Both the position numbers and the translations under genes were made by a program. A DNA stretch of 64,000 nt from Prunus persica (lineage: Eukaryota > Streptophyta > Magnoliopsida > Rosales > Rosaceae): positions 12,953,805-13,017,804 of the forward strand of contig NC_034016.1 in NCBI RefSeq assembly GCF_000346465.2, written 5' to 3'. Each line of letters starts with the position of its first letter. Positions within the stretch are counted from its first letter, which is position 1. The notes beneath the pieces are model-generated. The model saw nothing but the letters and a program-made list of their open reading frames with translations. It was not told the origin of the DNA and searched no databases. Positions 48,012 through 60,017 of this stretch are shown in pieces.

Positions 48012-48031
48012 GTACCTAGCAAGCTAGGTAC
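48012..48031. repeat. 9-bp perfect inverted repeat with 2-bp spacer
   Basis: GTACCTAGC-AA-GCTAGGTAC lies in the inferred 5' leader of the PERK transcript, just upstream of a plausible donor (GTAAGC). It could form a tight hairpin in DNA or RNA. Confidence 0.8.
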
Positions 48032-51000
48032 ATGTGGTTGTGTGCTAGAGAGAGATAGAGACATAGATGGAGATAGAGAGAGGAGTTTGTACCTAAAGCA
48101 GAGCAGAAGGGCATGCAACAGGGGAGGATTCTCAAAGGAGGGACAGGAAAACAAGGTTGCATGGTAATAATTCCATCTAAGGAAAGGAGGAAGCCATGGA
48201 ACCCGACAAAGCAGGAGGATTTTCTCCACCCAACTTCTATTTTCAGGCAAACCTTTCTTGTTTTTTTTGCTATTTTTGGGTTGCACTTTTAATTCTTTGG
48301 TACAAAACAGACCTAAGGAAGTTCAAATTGTAGTCCTCGTTGACCCTGTCCTCTCCTCTCTACCTCTTGTCTATTTTAAACACATATGTATAAATTAGCA
48401 GATGCAATTAACACACTTAATCCTTGTCCAAAAATAGTAATTAGAAAAAACAAAGATTGTTAGAGTTGCAAGATTATGTCTTTTTTGTAAAATTATAAAC
48501 TTCGCGTCTCAAACAATAGCAAGTCACGTGTGATTAGCATGTACGAGTTCAAATGTAGAGTTTGTACGATTCCACCACGCGTCCTCTTTCCTCTTTCTCA
48601 TGTCACTCCCCAATCCTCTCTCAGATGCATCGTTCCCCAACCACATATAGAAAGCAATCTAGATATGAACCCTTTGCACTCCAACCGATCATCCACGTGC
48701 ACAGAAAATTGATATTATTTTTCTCATTTTTTTCATAGTATACAGAAAGTTGACCTAATTTTCTTTTCTTTTCTTTTGTGTTTTCTATTATCCCGGCAAG
48801 TGAGGAGCTTGACAAAAATAAAAAAAATAAAATAAAAGCTTTAATAAAATAGTTTCTAGTAACAAGAGGAAAAAAAAAAAAACTTATAGCAAGTAGGACC
48901 AATCCCTCGTAAACATGATAACATATAAAGTTTCTCACCTTTTATATACACACCCAAAAAAAAAAAAAAAAGAAAAAAGTTTCACCTATGAGTCGCAATA
49001 TTTTCTTATGTCCCCAAATCTTTCTTAGATGTATTGCTCACTTTCCCTCGTCTGATTTCTAACAAGTAAAATTCTCAGCAAAAAGAAAAATCTAATAAGT
49101 AAAACACTATCATATGTCACATAATTAATTGGTTGTTAAATTTTTGGTAAAATTTTGATGACTCAATTGTTACCTGAGACTAGGACTCAATTGTTACGTA
49201 AACAAAACTACATGAGTAAAATCGTCAAAATTAGAATGATGGAGACTAAAGCGAAAAATATATCAAACTACATAGAACAAGAATGTAACTTGGCCATGAG
49301 CTTTTCCTCTTGCTAGGGTGCAATGGTGGTTCTTTTCTGCTAGATAAAGTAAATGGAGGGGTTTACTGTTACTAGCCTCTCCGGAGGGGCATCATGTGCC
49401 AAATCCTTATTTTATTTTCCTTAATTTGGATGAAGAAACTGATGATATGGTATGGATGTGTTTTTTATTTTTAATTTAAACACATGTTTGTTTTACTATT
49501 TTACTATTTCACTATTTTTTGCTGCCATTTTAATTAGCAGAGGGGCTATTTGTCCAAATTTTTAGAAATTTAACTAATAATAGATTAATATAAATAGTTA
49601 CATTTATAGCACGAGCGTTAAGTGCTAAAAAATTAGTAAGTTAATTAATACACCATAAACCATTTATTTGGGCTCAATTCATAAGAGTGCTGCTATTTCC
49701 ATCCCCTTATTTTATTTTCCCATCCACCTTATTTTTACATCCACCATATAAATTTTAAAAAATATAATCCTATCTTTTCACCCACCATTATCCCTAAAAT
49801 ACCTTTTGATTATTAATTCAAGCAAACTAAATATCATTGTGTATCTTTTGTTTTTGTTTTTGTTTTTTTGGTGAGAAATTCTATGATTGCATTCATAATT
49901 CAGCCAGAAAAGCCACTAGCCACAAAGGGCCAATACAAACTAACCACAAAATGGCCATTACAATAACGGAGCGGTTTGATATCAAAATTAAGACAATATG
50001 GTGTGTCTCCACTAAAGATCAGGCAGGATCGAAGAAACTCTGGCATAGGCATCCCAACTAAGATTGCAAACTTAGAATAAGAAAAAAGAGATAAAGCTTG
50101 AAAAAATCAAGCCATAGCAATACAAATAAAACTCTCACAAAGAAGAGACGAAAAGCTCTCACAAAGGAGAGATGAAAAACTCTCACAAAAAGAGAGGTGA
50201 AAACTACACAAAGAACCCAAAAAGTCTCTGCAACTTATTTCAAACATAAAGAAATTGCAAAAAAGATGGTGGTGGTGATCCGACGCCGAAATGCATGTGA
50301 AGATCCGACGCTGAGCCGCAGTCGCCTATAATGGTTGGATGAAAATCATAACAAAACTAAAACAAATAGCGAAAATCCTTTGTCTCTGAAAATGGGGGAA
50401 GAGGTGAAAGGAGGAAGAGAATAGGGGAGAAGGGGGAAGAACAATGGCTTCCTCCCCCTTCAAAGTGGAAAAGGCTCTAGAGTGTTTTTTGGGAGAAAGG
50501 AGGCTAGGATTTTTTGGGAGCCACAAGTAATTATATTATCTCGAACTTAATATCATTGTGTATCTATTATGACACTTTTTTAACCATTAGATTATTATTC
50601 ATTCAATTCAATTGCTGAGATTAAAACTTCACTTATAAATTTTTGTTTCTTTAATAATATCATCGTGAACATCAAAGTGCTCTGATTTTAATAATAAAGA
50701 TGAGAGGAAAAGAAAAAAGAAAAAAGGGGAACTAATGTCATTAAAATTCTTTATTGAGCATGAAATTAAATGCGCTAGGATAAATGGAAAAGTTATACCA
50801 CCACCAGACTTGGACTAGGATGGTTTAGAGGAGAAGACAAATGCATACAAAGATGTGCTAGGAGAGAGAAAATTATAAACATGTAAGAGAATAAATTTTT
50901 CCTGACCCAGATGGATGTAACATAGCACGTGCCATTAAAGCTATGTTAAATATTTGCAAGATAGCCCCAACCCAATGACATATATCGTTGGTAGCATGAT

Positions 51001-51071
51001 CTTGCTAGAAAAAGTCTTATGTGAATTTTTTATGGCTATTTTTTTTTTCAAGAAACTAAAGATTAACCATC
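48032..51071. other. Intergenic stretch upstream of PERK
   Basis: Starts with CT-rich (minus-strand) leader and promoter sequence of the PERK gene, then AT-rich DNA with several A-runs. Near 50100-50210 a motif with CTCTCACAAAG/GAGA recurs three or four times. No credible gene. Confidence 0.45.
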
Positions 51072-51266
51072 TGTGAAATTCAGAGAGACGGACCAGGGGT
51101 CCACTACTAACAACACCGATATTGTCCCCAACTTAACCACCTACAAAGCCCAATAGATGTGAGGTTTTACCACAAAAGGCCTCGGTGATATTAGTAGTGG
51201 AACCATTCATTATATGTTGTATTTTATTTATTCAAGTTTCCGATGTGGGACTCATATTCTTCAACA
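51072..51266 (-). repeat. TRIM long terminal repeat (3' LTR on minus strand)
   Basis: 195 bp, TG...CA ends. The adjacent minus-strand sequence AAGAGGCA is a weak candidate polypurine tract. Confidence 0.9.
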
Positions 51267-51473
51267 TGCCTCTTGACGTGGGACCATCACATAGTAGGCC
51301 ACATGTGGAGCCAAGTCCACATCGGAGTCAATCATTCAAGCCCAACACGTGAGCACCACGTATTGGGTATAAAGGATAGGGGTAAACATTCAAGCCTAAC
51401 ATGTGAACACCACATATTGGGTAAAGGTAGAGACCCAATTCAGGCACAATCAATAAAGCTGGCTCTGATACCA

Positions 51474-51668
51474 TGTTAAATTCATAGAGTCGGGCCAGGG
51501 GTCCACTACTAACAACACCGATATTATCCCCAACTTAACTACCTACAAAGCCCAGTAAGTGTGGGGTTTTATCACAAAAGGCCTTGGTGATATTAGTAGT
51601 GGAACCATTCATTATATGTTGTATTTTATTTATTCAAGTTTCCGACGTGGGGCTCATATTCTTCAACA
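51474..51668 (-). repeat. TRIM long terminal repeat (5' LTR on minus strand)
   Basis: 195 bp, same length as its partner, bordered directly by the tRNA primer site at 51462-51473. Confidence 0.9.
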
Positions 51669-51673
51669 CCATC

Positions 51674-52940
51674 TTATGGTGATTTTAGTTTAGACATGCT
51701 CTGGTGGGTTAGAAAGTTATTCTCTTTCAGCTTTTGAGTTAGAGAAGATAAGGAGAGAGTTGAGACGATTTTAGGGGAGATTAATTTATTTTCCAAAAAA
51801 AAGTCGAACAATAGACAAAAATAGCATTAATTATTATTTTATAAGTCGATAATTTGAACTGTTGATAGTAGATGAATCTAATGGTGTTAAAAGTATGTTT
51901 TATTGTGTTCAAAAATGTGTGTCCTCCTAAGTCATCATTCCAATATCACCCTTACAAAAATTTAGTCTAATAAAAAATCGTTTAACCATTTGATTATTAT
52001 ATTGAATATTTTCATTGTTTTATAAAAACAATTGTCTTCCTCTATTTATTTGATTTATTGTTAGATATTGTCTTATTTGACTAATTTTTTAGTTACGAAC
52101 CAATAGAAAATAACAAGTAAGAAAATAAATTGGATTGGTTCGTTTTAGTCGGTTTTCAACAACCTAAAACCAATATGATTTATGAAATCAGCATCTAATA
52201 CAATCCAAATCCAATTAGAATTATATTGAATTTGCCTAGTTTGGTCAGTTTAATTGATTTGGATTGGATTTTACACCCTAACAAGAAGTACAATCAATTC
52301 CGAATGAACAACTATTCATCTATTGAACGAAGAAACACATCTATAACTATATGTATTTTTATCAAAAAGGGGAAAAAAAAAAAAAAAACTAAAGTTGAAA
52401 ACCAAGAGATTGGTAAATTCATACCTTGGCAAAACCTAAAGTTGAAACCGAGATACTGATAAATTTGTGCTTGTGCTTCAAATCTGGAACTTGCGACTTG
52501 AAGTTGGTACCCAAAAAAAATTTGACTAGATGTATTTCTTTTGGTACTTTAGTCTTTAGATCTAATTTTCATACTTCTAAACCCAAGTGATATAGTGCTC
52601 ATACTTGTTTATCTCCATTATTTGACATATCAATAAATTGATATTACTGAGGTAATTTCCCTTTTGACAACACAAGACATTTATTTTACAACTTATGTTT
52701 ACCCAACACGAATGATTTTACGGCCTTATACATTGTAACAACTAACTGCTTTTATGTACATTTATGCATGTTCATATTTAATTTTTGGGTTTTTATCAAG
52801 AATGGTCCTTTAACTGTTAAAAATTTCATAATATGAGTCTTTAAACTTTCAAATCAATCAATGTGATATTTAATATTTTTGCCTATACATCAGTTTTATC
52901 CCTCTTATCGCATTTAGTCAACATATTTGTTAAAATTGAT
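51674..52940. other. Gene-free stretch between the TRIM and hAT elements
   Basis: AT-rich sequence with GGTTTTTATC/TTTGAACT-type motifs and no coding signal that I can support. Confidence 0.45.
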
Positions 52941-53619
52941 CATATGGTTAGGGGCAGATTCACAGAAGAGCAAGGGTGGTCAATTGACCCTTGCAACCTC
53001 TGAAATCCTCCATTAGAGCAGCTGAAGTTGACCTTCGCAAAGTGTTTGACGAAATGCCCCAAAGGGGCAAGCTGTGTCTGTGCGTAGATGGAGGAGAAGA
53101 AGCTGCGCGTAGCGCGCGCCTTGTTTTTTTTTTTGGTTCACTCGACATCAAAACGACGTCGTTCCACTAAAGCTTTTTTATTTATTTATTTTTAAAACCT
53201 ATACCAAAACGTGCACGCCTTTTTATTCGTTTTTGTTCGCTCGACGTCAAAACGACGTTGTTTTGGCCAGGTTAAAAAAAAAAAAAGGCCTTATAATTCC
53301 CCCCTCCCCAAATGTTAAAACTCATTTCTTCTCACCTCTAAACCTCTAAACCTCTCAACCCTAAATCCCCAACTCAACGTTCACTTCCTTCCCCCACAAA
53401 TCCGGCGGCGAAGCTAGCAAAGTGGCGGCGGCGACAGCAAAGTGGGGCAGCAGCAAATTGCATAAGTGATTTCAATTTTCAAAGGTGGATTTGTCCCTCA
53501 AATTTGAAGGTATGTTATTCTAATTTCTTTATGCATTAATTAATTAGTAAAGATTGTTATATGTTTGTGTTTTTCTTGATTAGTTGTTACTGTTTGTTGT
53601 TGAGATTTTATTTTGGTTT

Positions 53620-53890
53620 GTTAGTTTGAATAAATTAGGGTTATGCTTTTATTTTAGTTTGAATAAAATAGGGATTTTGGTTTTAGTTGGTTAGTTTGAA
53701 TAAATTAGGGTTTTATTTTTATGTTAGATTATATCTTGGCTAGTTTGAATAAATTAGGGGTTTTGGTTTTGGTTAGTTAGTTTGAATAAATTAAGGTTTT
53801 ACTTTTATGTTAGATTATATCTCTTGGTTAGCTTGATTAAATTAAGGGTTTTGGTTTTGGTTAGTTAGTTTGAATAAATTATGTTTATGT
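53620..53890 (+). repeat. Degenerate tandem motif TTAGTTTGAATAAATT
   Basis: The motif (with TTAGGGTTTT following) occurs about six times with irregular spacing in the putative leader intron of the hAT pseudogene. Confidence 0.7.
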
Positions 53891-53991
53891 AAATTATATT
53901 TTGTTAAATTTGATTAGTTGTAGAGATTTTATTTTGGTTAGCTTGCATAAGTTAGTAATTATTATTATTATTTTTTAATGTTGATGCTTGA

Positions 53992-56409
53992 ATGATTATT
54001 TCTACCAATTCAGTTATGGAACGCTACTTTAAGAGAAGGTTCGCATCAACTACTTCTAGTTTGGATAATGTGGGTAGTTCGAGTTCGAGAGATGTGGGTA
54101 TTTCAAGAGATGTGAATAGTTCGAAAGAAAGTGAGTTGCAAGATATTTTGGCTAATCTTATTGCAAACCCTGGACTTCGACCTCAAATGTTGGATTATGA
54201 TCCTAATATTCGAGAAGAAGTTCGAAAAGCATATCTACAAAACGGTCCATGTCAGTCTAAGGATCACACATTTTCACAAACTAATCTTTCAGGGTATGAT
54301 CGATGCTTTAATGTCAAGTGGTTTGATGAGTTTGACTGGTTGGAGTACAGTATTAGTAAAGATACTGCATTTTGCCTTTATTGTTATCTCTTCAAATCCA
54401 ATTTCAAAATTGGTCAAGGGTGTAGTGATGCCTTCACAGAGATGAGTTTTAGGAATTGGAAGAAGAAAGATAAAATTAGGCAACATGTTGGAGCTATATT
54501 GGAAGTGTTCATAATCAATCTAGACAATATTGTGTGGATCTTATGAATCAAAAGCAACACATCCGAACAGTTTTGATAAAGCAATCAGAGCAAGCTCGTA
54601 TTGATTATCGTATTTGCTTGACAGCTTCTCTTGATTGTGTGAGATTTTTGTTGAGGCAAGGTCTTCCTTTTTGTGGGCATGATGAGAGTGACACTTCAAG
54701 CAACAAGGGAAATTATTTGGAGCTCTTACAATTTCTTGCTAATCATGATGAGAAAGTGAAAGCCGTTGTGTTAGAAAATGCTCCCGGGAATCTCAAGTTC
54801 ATAGCTCCAACAATTCAAAAAGATCTTGTGAATGCTTATGCCGCTGAAACTATTAAGAAAATCATTAAGGATATGGATGGTGCATTCTTCTCTTTATTAG
54901 TTGATGAATCACGTGATGTGTCAGTAAAAGAACAAATGGCGGTGGTGTTTCGTTATGTGGACAAAAATGGGGATGTAATTGAGAGGTTTGTGGGCATTCA
55001 ACATGTTAGCGACACTACATCAAACTCACTCAATGAGGCTATTGACACATTGTTTCAAGAGAGGAATTGAGCATTTCCATGCTAAGAGGACAAGGATATT
55101 ATAGAGCTAGTAATATGAAGTGTGAGTTCAATGGTCTTAAAACACAGATTTTGAGAGAAAATCCTTGTGCCTATTATATTCATTGTTTTGTACATCAACT
55201 TTAATTAGCTCTTGTGGCCGTGGCGAAGGGAAATGCTGATATTGCCACTTTCTTCACATATTGCAATAGCTTGGTTAATATTGTTGGAGCATCGTGTAAA
55301 CATCGTGACATGCTTAGAGATCAACTCCAAAAGGATATTACGGAAGCTCTTGAAAAAGATACTTTTCCAGCAGGGCGAGGCTTAAATCAATAAAACTTGT
55401 CTCAAGCGTCCCGGTGATACACATTGGAACTCACATTATGGTACATTACTTAGTATTATCTCCATGTTTAAATATGTGGTGAGAGTGCTTAAATTGGTTA
55501 TTGAGGAGGGTTCGACTGATAATCTAGGTGAGCAAATAGGTCATTGAGAGAAATACAATATTTTGAGTTTGTATTTCACTTATTTTTCATGAGATCTATA
55601 TTGGGAGCCACAAATGACTTGTCACAAACATTACAAAGGAAAGATCAAGACATTGGGAATGCAATGACTTTAGTCAAAGTTTGCAAGGACCAACTACAAC
55701 ACATGAGAGAGAATGCATTTGAAGCCTTGCTTGATCAAGTATCTTTCTTTTGTGTCAAACATTATATCTTGGTTCCAAACATGGATGATGCATATGTAGC
55801 TCAATAGATATCACATCGAAGAGCTCATAGAATAACACACCTCCATCATTATCGTGTGGACATCTTTATTCAAATCATTGAGTGGCAACTTGCGGAATTA
55901 AATCATCGCTTCATTGAGGTAAATACTGAGTTACTTCTTTGTTCGACATTTTTGAGTCCGAATGATTATTTTTCAGAGCTTTTGACAAACAAAAGCTACT
56001 TTGTTTTGCTGAATTTTATCCTCAAGATTTTAATCCCCAAGATCTCTTGGCACTTGAAGATCAACTTGAGATTTATATTAATCATATGCGTACGATGACT
56101 GATTTTTCTCAATTAAAAGGGATTGGTAGCCTTGCAAGAAAAATAGTGGAGAAAAGGTTGCATAGAACATATAATTATGTTTATTTACTTCTCACATTAG
56201 CTTTAACTTTACCGGTTGCAACTGCTTCTGTGGAGAGAGCATTTTCTGCTATGAATATTGTGAAAGGTCCACTTCGCAATAGAATGGGAGATCAATGGTT
56301 GAGTGATAGCTTACTTGTTTATATTGAGAGAGATGTGTTTGCTTGTATTGATAATGAAACTATAATGTCACGTTTTCAGAATATGAAAACTCGTCGTGTA
56401 CAATTGTAA
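53992..56409 (+). pseudogene. hAT transposase-like pseudogene (TTF zinc finger, DUF4371, hAT dimerisation)
   Basis: The N-terminal part (MERYFKRRFAST, then RCFNVKWFDEFDWLEYS with AFCLYCYLF) fits the TTF-type zinc-finger region. The middle (FFSLLVDESRDVSVKEQMAV) is the DUF4371/RNase-H-like catalytic part, and the end (LPVATASVERAFSAMNIVK) is the hAT C-terminal dimerisation motif. The frame is broken near 54500 and 55063, by stops near 55202 and 55391, and again near 55803 and 56040, so no intact transposase is possible. A GC-rich leader (53394-53508) and an intron with repeated TTAGTTTGAATAAATT units lie upstream. Many plant genomes carry such genes, some domesticated, but this one is not intact. 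Confidence 0.85.
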
Positions 56410-56946
56410 TGTGGTTTTTTCTATTAATGATGAATTAAAATATTATCGTTTCATTTCTATGGGTGCATTTTGTATAAATTTTTTTTAACTTTTAGAGGTT
56501 GACCTCTGAAATGAAATTTCCTGCATATAGTGGCACATGACTGACATTAAAGGATTTTTTTGGGGTCAAAATACAACCTAGTCACCCATAACACAAAGTA
56601 AATCGATAAGACTATAACACCAAATTGGATTGAAATATAAAGAGTCAATACTTTTGCTATCCTAAACCCTACCTATCGTAACTCTGATACTTTTTCCCAC
56701 TTCAAACTTATCGCCTAATAATTTTTGCTCCAAATAGGAACAAATCTAAAAAAGTAAATAAATAATTTTTATTTATTTGTATTTTTAATAAATTTATAAA
56801 CCAGTACAGGTCAGCTCCAGCTTTGGATGACCAGGGAAGTCTAACGAGACTTGAAGAACGATCCTCCGACCAGCGTCTCTCGCTCTACTGTCTCTGACAG
56901 CTCCCTCTCCAACTCCTCAGACCGTTCCCAATTCTGTCTCAAAACG

Positions 56947-59900
56947 ATGCCGTCTCGAAGAAGAACGCTCCTGAAGGTCATCATCCTCGGCGACAGCGGG
57001 TCTGTGTCTCTCCATCTTTCTCTCTGTTTTGCTCGTAATAGTTGTGTTCTAGGGTTTTGCGCTTGAGATTGGGTAGATCTTTCTAGATCTTACTTTACAA
57101 ATAATGATCTGAAACCCTATTTTTCGTCTCTTAGTACCAGTTTACGAATTGGGTTCTCACGAAATTTAAGAGTAGTAAAATTTAAAATTGTTATACTTAT
57201 TTAGGAAGAAGATTGTGTTTTTTTGTTGCTGTTTTTGGTAGAAGACTAAAAAAGGTTTGTTTAATTTGTGATTTGCAGGGTGGGGAAGACTTCTTTGATG
57301 AATCAGTATCCTGTGCAGCTAGAATGTTGATTTGTGTGTTTGGTTATTTAATTTTGAATATAATGCTTTTGCTGTTAAGTTTCAGCTGCTTGTTTGTTTA
57401 GATGGTGTGGGTTTGCCTTTAACATGATTCTTATAGATATGTAAATAAGAAGTTCAGCAATCAATACAAAGCGACGATTGGAGCTGATTTTTTGACGAAG
57501 GAAGTTCAGTTTGAAGACAGGCTCTTCACCTTGCAGGTTTCTTTACTTCTAATTGTTATCTAATTGATTCAAAGGTCCCAGCTTTTTTAGTTTTCATAAG
57601 AGGAAAATATGTGCGCATTAGAACTGAGCATGTTTGGTTGTTAATATTTGGATGCATGTCTTGGGATTTGTCTATGTTGATTGGGTTTGCATTGTCTTTA
57701 TCCAATCGTTGGCCTTACATTTATGGAACCTATGCCGGTACAGCCTGCACCAGTTGGTTAAACAGGGGAAAAAGAAGAAACGCACAAATCACCAAGTTCT
57801 TCCAACCTATCAATTTTCTTTTTGGTATTCTTGCACTAAATCAGAATTTGCGATGTTCTTAATGATTGGAAGTTCCTCTGGGACTTCTCATTAACAATTT
57901 CTTTTAGTTAAATGGTCCTATGGTGGGAATAATTTATTTCACAATGATTTCGGGATGGTCCCTGCTAAGTCATGGTGTATGTTCTGGTGGTCCCTATACT
58001 GATGAAAGTTTCCATGTGTGTGTTAGAATTGCTCAAGGACCCTTATTTCATGTTTCTGAGAATCATACATGAGTAGACCTCTATTTGGTCACTATGCGCA
58101 AGCAGTGGCAGAAATTGGACGATTGTTCACTCTGAAATATTTTCAGATGATGTCTTATAGGAAGTACACAAAATATAAATTTCTAATTTTGCATGTGTAA
58201 GCTTGCATTTCCTCCCCTGCTTTTTGTCACAACTTTCTCTACTGTCACTATGGAGAAGGATTCATATAAATTGCTTTGTTTCTGTCCCTAAAGACTCACA
58301 ATGACATTATTGATGAATCTGCATTGCCTTCATTCTTTACCCTCTGAGTGTTGTTATCCTTATTGATAATTTTTGACTGGTATACGTTATCCAATTATGC
58401 CTTTTCATTATTATGTGTTGGGTATGTTGGCATAACCTGGCTTCAGTTTTGGTTTCAAAATATTTCATTTGATATGAACAAACAAAATCAGGTTTTGACT
58501 TGTATCTATCAACCAAAGAAGCTTGTAATGTGGGGCCTCGCTCTCTCTATCTCGTTAGTATACTGATATGAACAGCATGAAAAGAATTTCATTTTCAAGC
58601 TGTTAATTTATGGATATCAGATTATTAGAGTTTGATAATTGATTGCTAATTTATTGTTATCGCAATTACTCACTGTGAACAACCTGTCGTGTATTCTATG
58701 GAATTATATGTTTTAGCTCACCACTTCTACCATTAGGTTCTGCAGTAGTCTTTTTATGTTTTTAAATTCTTGGATTAGTTGGTGCCCAAGTGTGTTTCCA
58801 AACAGTCAACACACATTCTATTGTTTTGTCAGATCTGGGATACAGCTGGCCAGGAACGATTCCAAAGCCTTGGTGTAGCTTTTTACCGTGGTGCTGATTG
58901 CTGTGTTCTTGTTTATGATGTTAATTCAATGAAATCATTTGATAACCTTAACAACTGGAGGGAAGAATTTCTTATTCAGGTATGTTTTTGGGGTTTTTTG
59001 TATGTTTTATTTGTTTTATTTGTTTTTTTTGGCATGTGGCTATTTTCTTAAGTATTGGGTCCCTTGCAAACTCTTCCAGTTGTCATTTCTCTTTCTGCAT
59101 CAACTTCCATTTTTTTATCAATTACAAAACAAAATTGAACTTACGGCATGCTGACAACTTCTGCAGGCAAGTCCTTCAGATCCAGAAAATTTTCCATTTG
59201 TTGTCATAGGAAACAAGGTTGATGTAGATGGTGGAAATAGTAGAGTGGTATGCATCTCTTTTCGGAAGAAAATTGTCATCTTCTCTTTCTCTTACATACA
59301 TATGCACATGCACAGATGAGTTTGTTATCCTATATGTTTCATATTGACATACCACTGTTTGTTAATTCTCCAGGTTTCAGAGAAAAAGGCTCGAGCTTGG
59401 TGTGCATCAAAAGGAAATATTCCATACTACGAAACCTCTGCCAAGGAAGGCATTAATGTGGAAGAAGCTTTCCAGTGCATAGCAAAGGATGCTCTGAAGA
59501 GTGGGGAAGAAGAGGAGATGTAAGTTGAACTAGAGACCAATATGCTAATGCACACGTCCTCTTGAGTTTTGACAATTCATTTCATTTACTTGCATTAACA
59601 AAATGAATCATCTAGTACTAACCAATTATTTCCTTTCGGGAATTAAGCATCCACAATACCCCAGTTAGTTTTTACAGATCACCTGTTCACTATTTAATGA
59701 TTTAGTGGTTTTCCTTAAACCAACCCTTTCATTTATCATTCCCACGAACAGCAGTGCCACTAATACCTAGAAGTTAAAACCGTTCACATAATCAAAATTG
59801 GTGTTGCAAAATGTCCTTTACTTAGTAGCAGTTTTGATTTGATTTGATTTGATTTGATTTTTCCCCTTATAGAACTCTAGCAGTTGACAGTTGTCTTCTC

Positions 59901-60017
59901 CAGTGGTCACCTGTTGATATCTTTTTTATTTTGTTTTCTGCTTCATGAAGATACTTGCCGGATACCATTGACGTTGGAAGCAGCAATCAGCCAAGATCAA
60001 CTGGATGCGAGTGTTAA
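56947..60017 (+). CDS. RABG3: Rab7-type small GTPase (RABG3 family)
   Basis: Exons 56947-56999, 57279-57305, 57437-57536, 58833-58979, 59167-59247, 59374-59519, 59951-60017 encode 206 aa, the normal Rab7 length. All nucleotide-binding elements are present: GDSGVGKTS (P-loop, residues 15-23), YKATIGADF (switch I), WDTAGQERF (G3), GNKVD (G4) and ETSAK (G5). The C-terminus STGCEC ends in the CXC motif for double geranylgeranylation. The protein acts on late endosomes and the vacuolar membrane in vacuolar trafficking. The 27-bp second exon is very short but needed for the P-loop. The 3' end converges with SWI3D. A (TTTGA)n run sits in the last intron. This gene is not part of the Arabidopsis collinear block. 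Confidence 0.96.
59834..59858 (+). repeat. (TTTGA)n pentanucleotide repeat
   Basis: About five TTTGA units in the last intron of the RABG3 gene, about 95 bp before the final acceptor. Confidence 0.9.

Larger units (their letters stand above)
51072..51668 (-). mobile_element. Complete TRIM-type miniature LTR retroelement
   Basis: Two direct repeats of 195 bp (51072-51266 and 51474-51668) begin TG and end CA. The element is flanked by the perfect 5-bp target duplication CCATC (51067-51071 and 51669-51673). Read on the minus strand, TGGTATCAGAGC (51473-51462) follows the 5' LTR immediately and matches the classic initiator-Met-tRNA primer site. The internal part is only about 207 bp and carries a 54-bp-period tandem duplication starting at 51333 and 51387. 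There is no gag or pol coding capacity, so mobilisation would need enzymes from another element. LTR differences are few, suggesting a fairly young insertion. Confidence 0.93.
52949..56523 (+). mobile_element. Decayed hAT-type DNA transposon
   Basis: Flanked by CATATGGT (52941-52948) and CATATAGT (56524-56531), which match at 7 of 8 positions and fit the 8-bp hAT target duplication. The left end begins TAGGGGCAGATTCACAG. The right end read inward begins CAGGAAATTTC, so terminal inverted repeats are poorly preserved. The interior carries a broken hAT-family transposase gene. A 12-bp palindrome GGTCAATTGACC lies near the left end inside a larger GCAAGGG...CCCTTGC inverted repeat. Confidence 0.7.
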
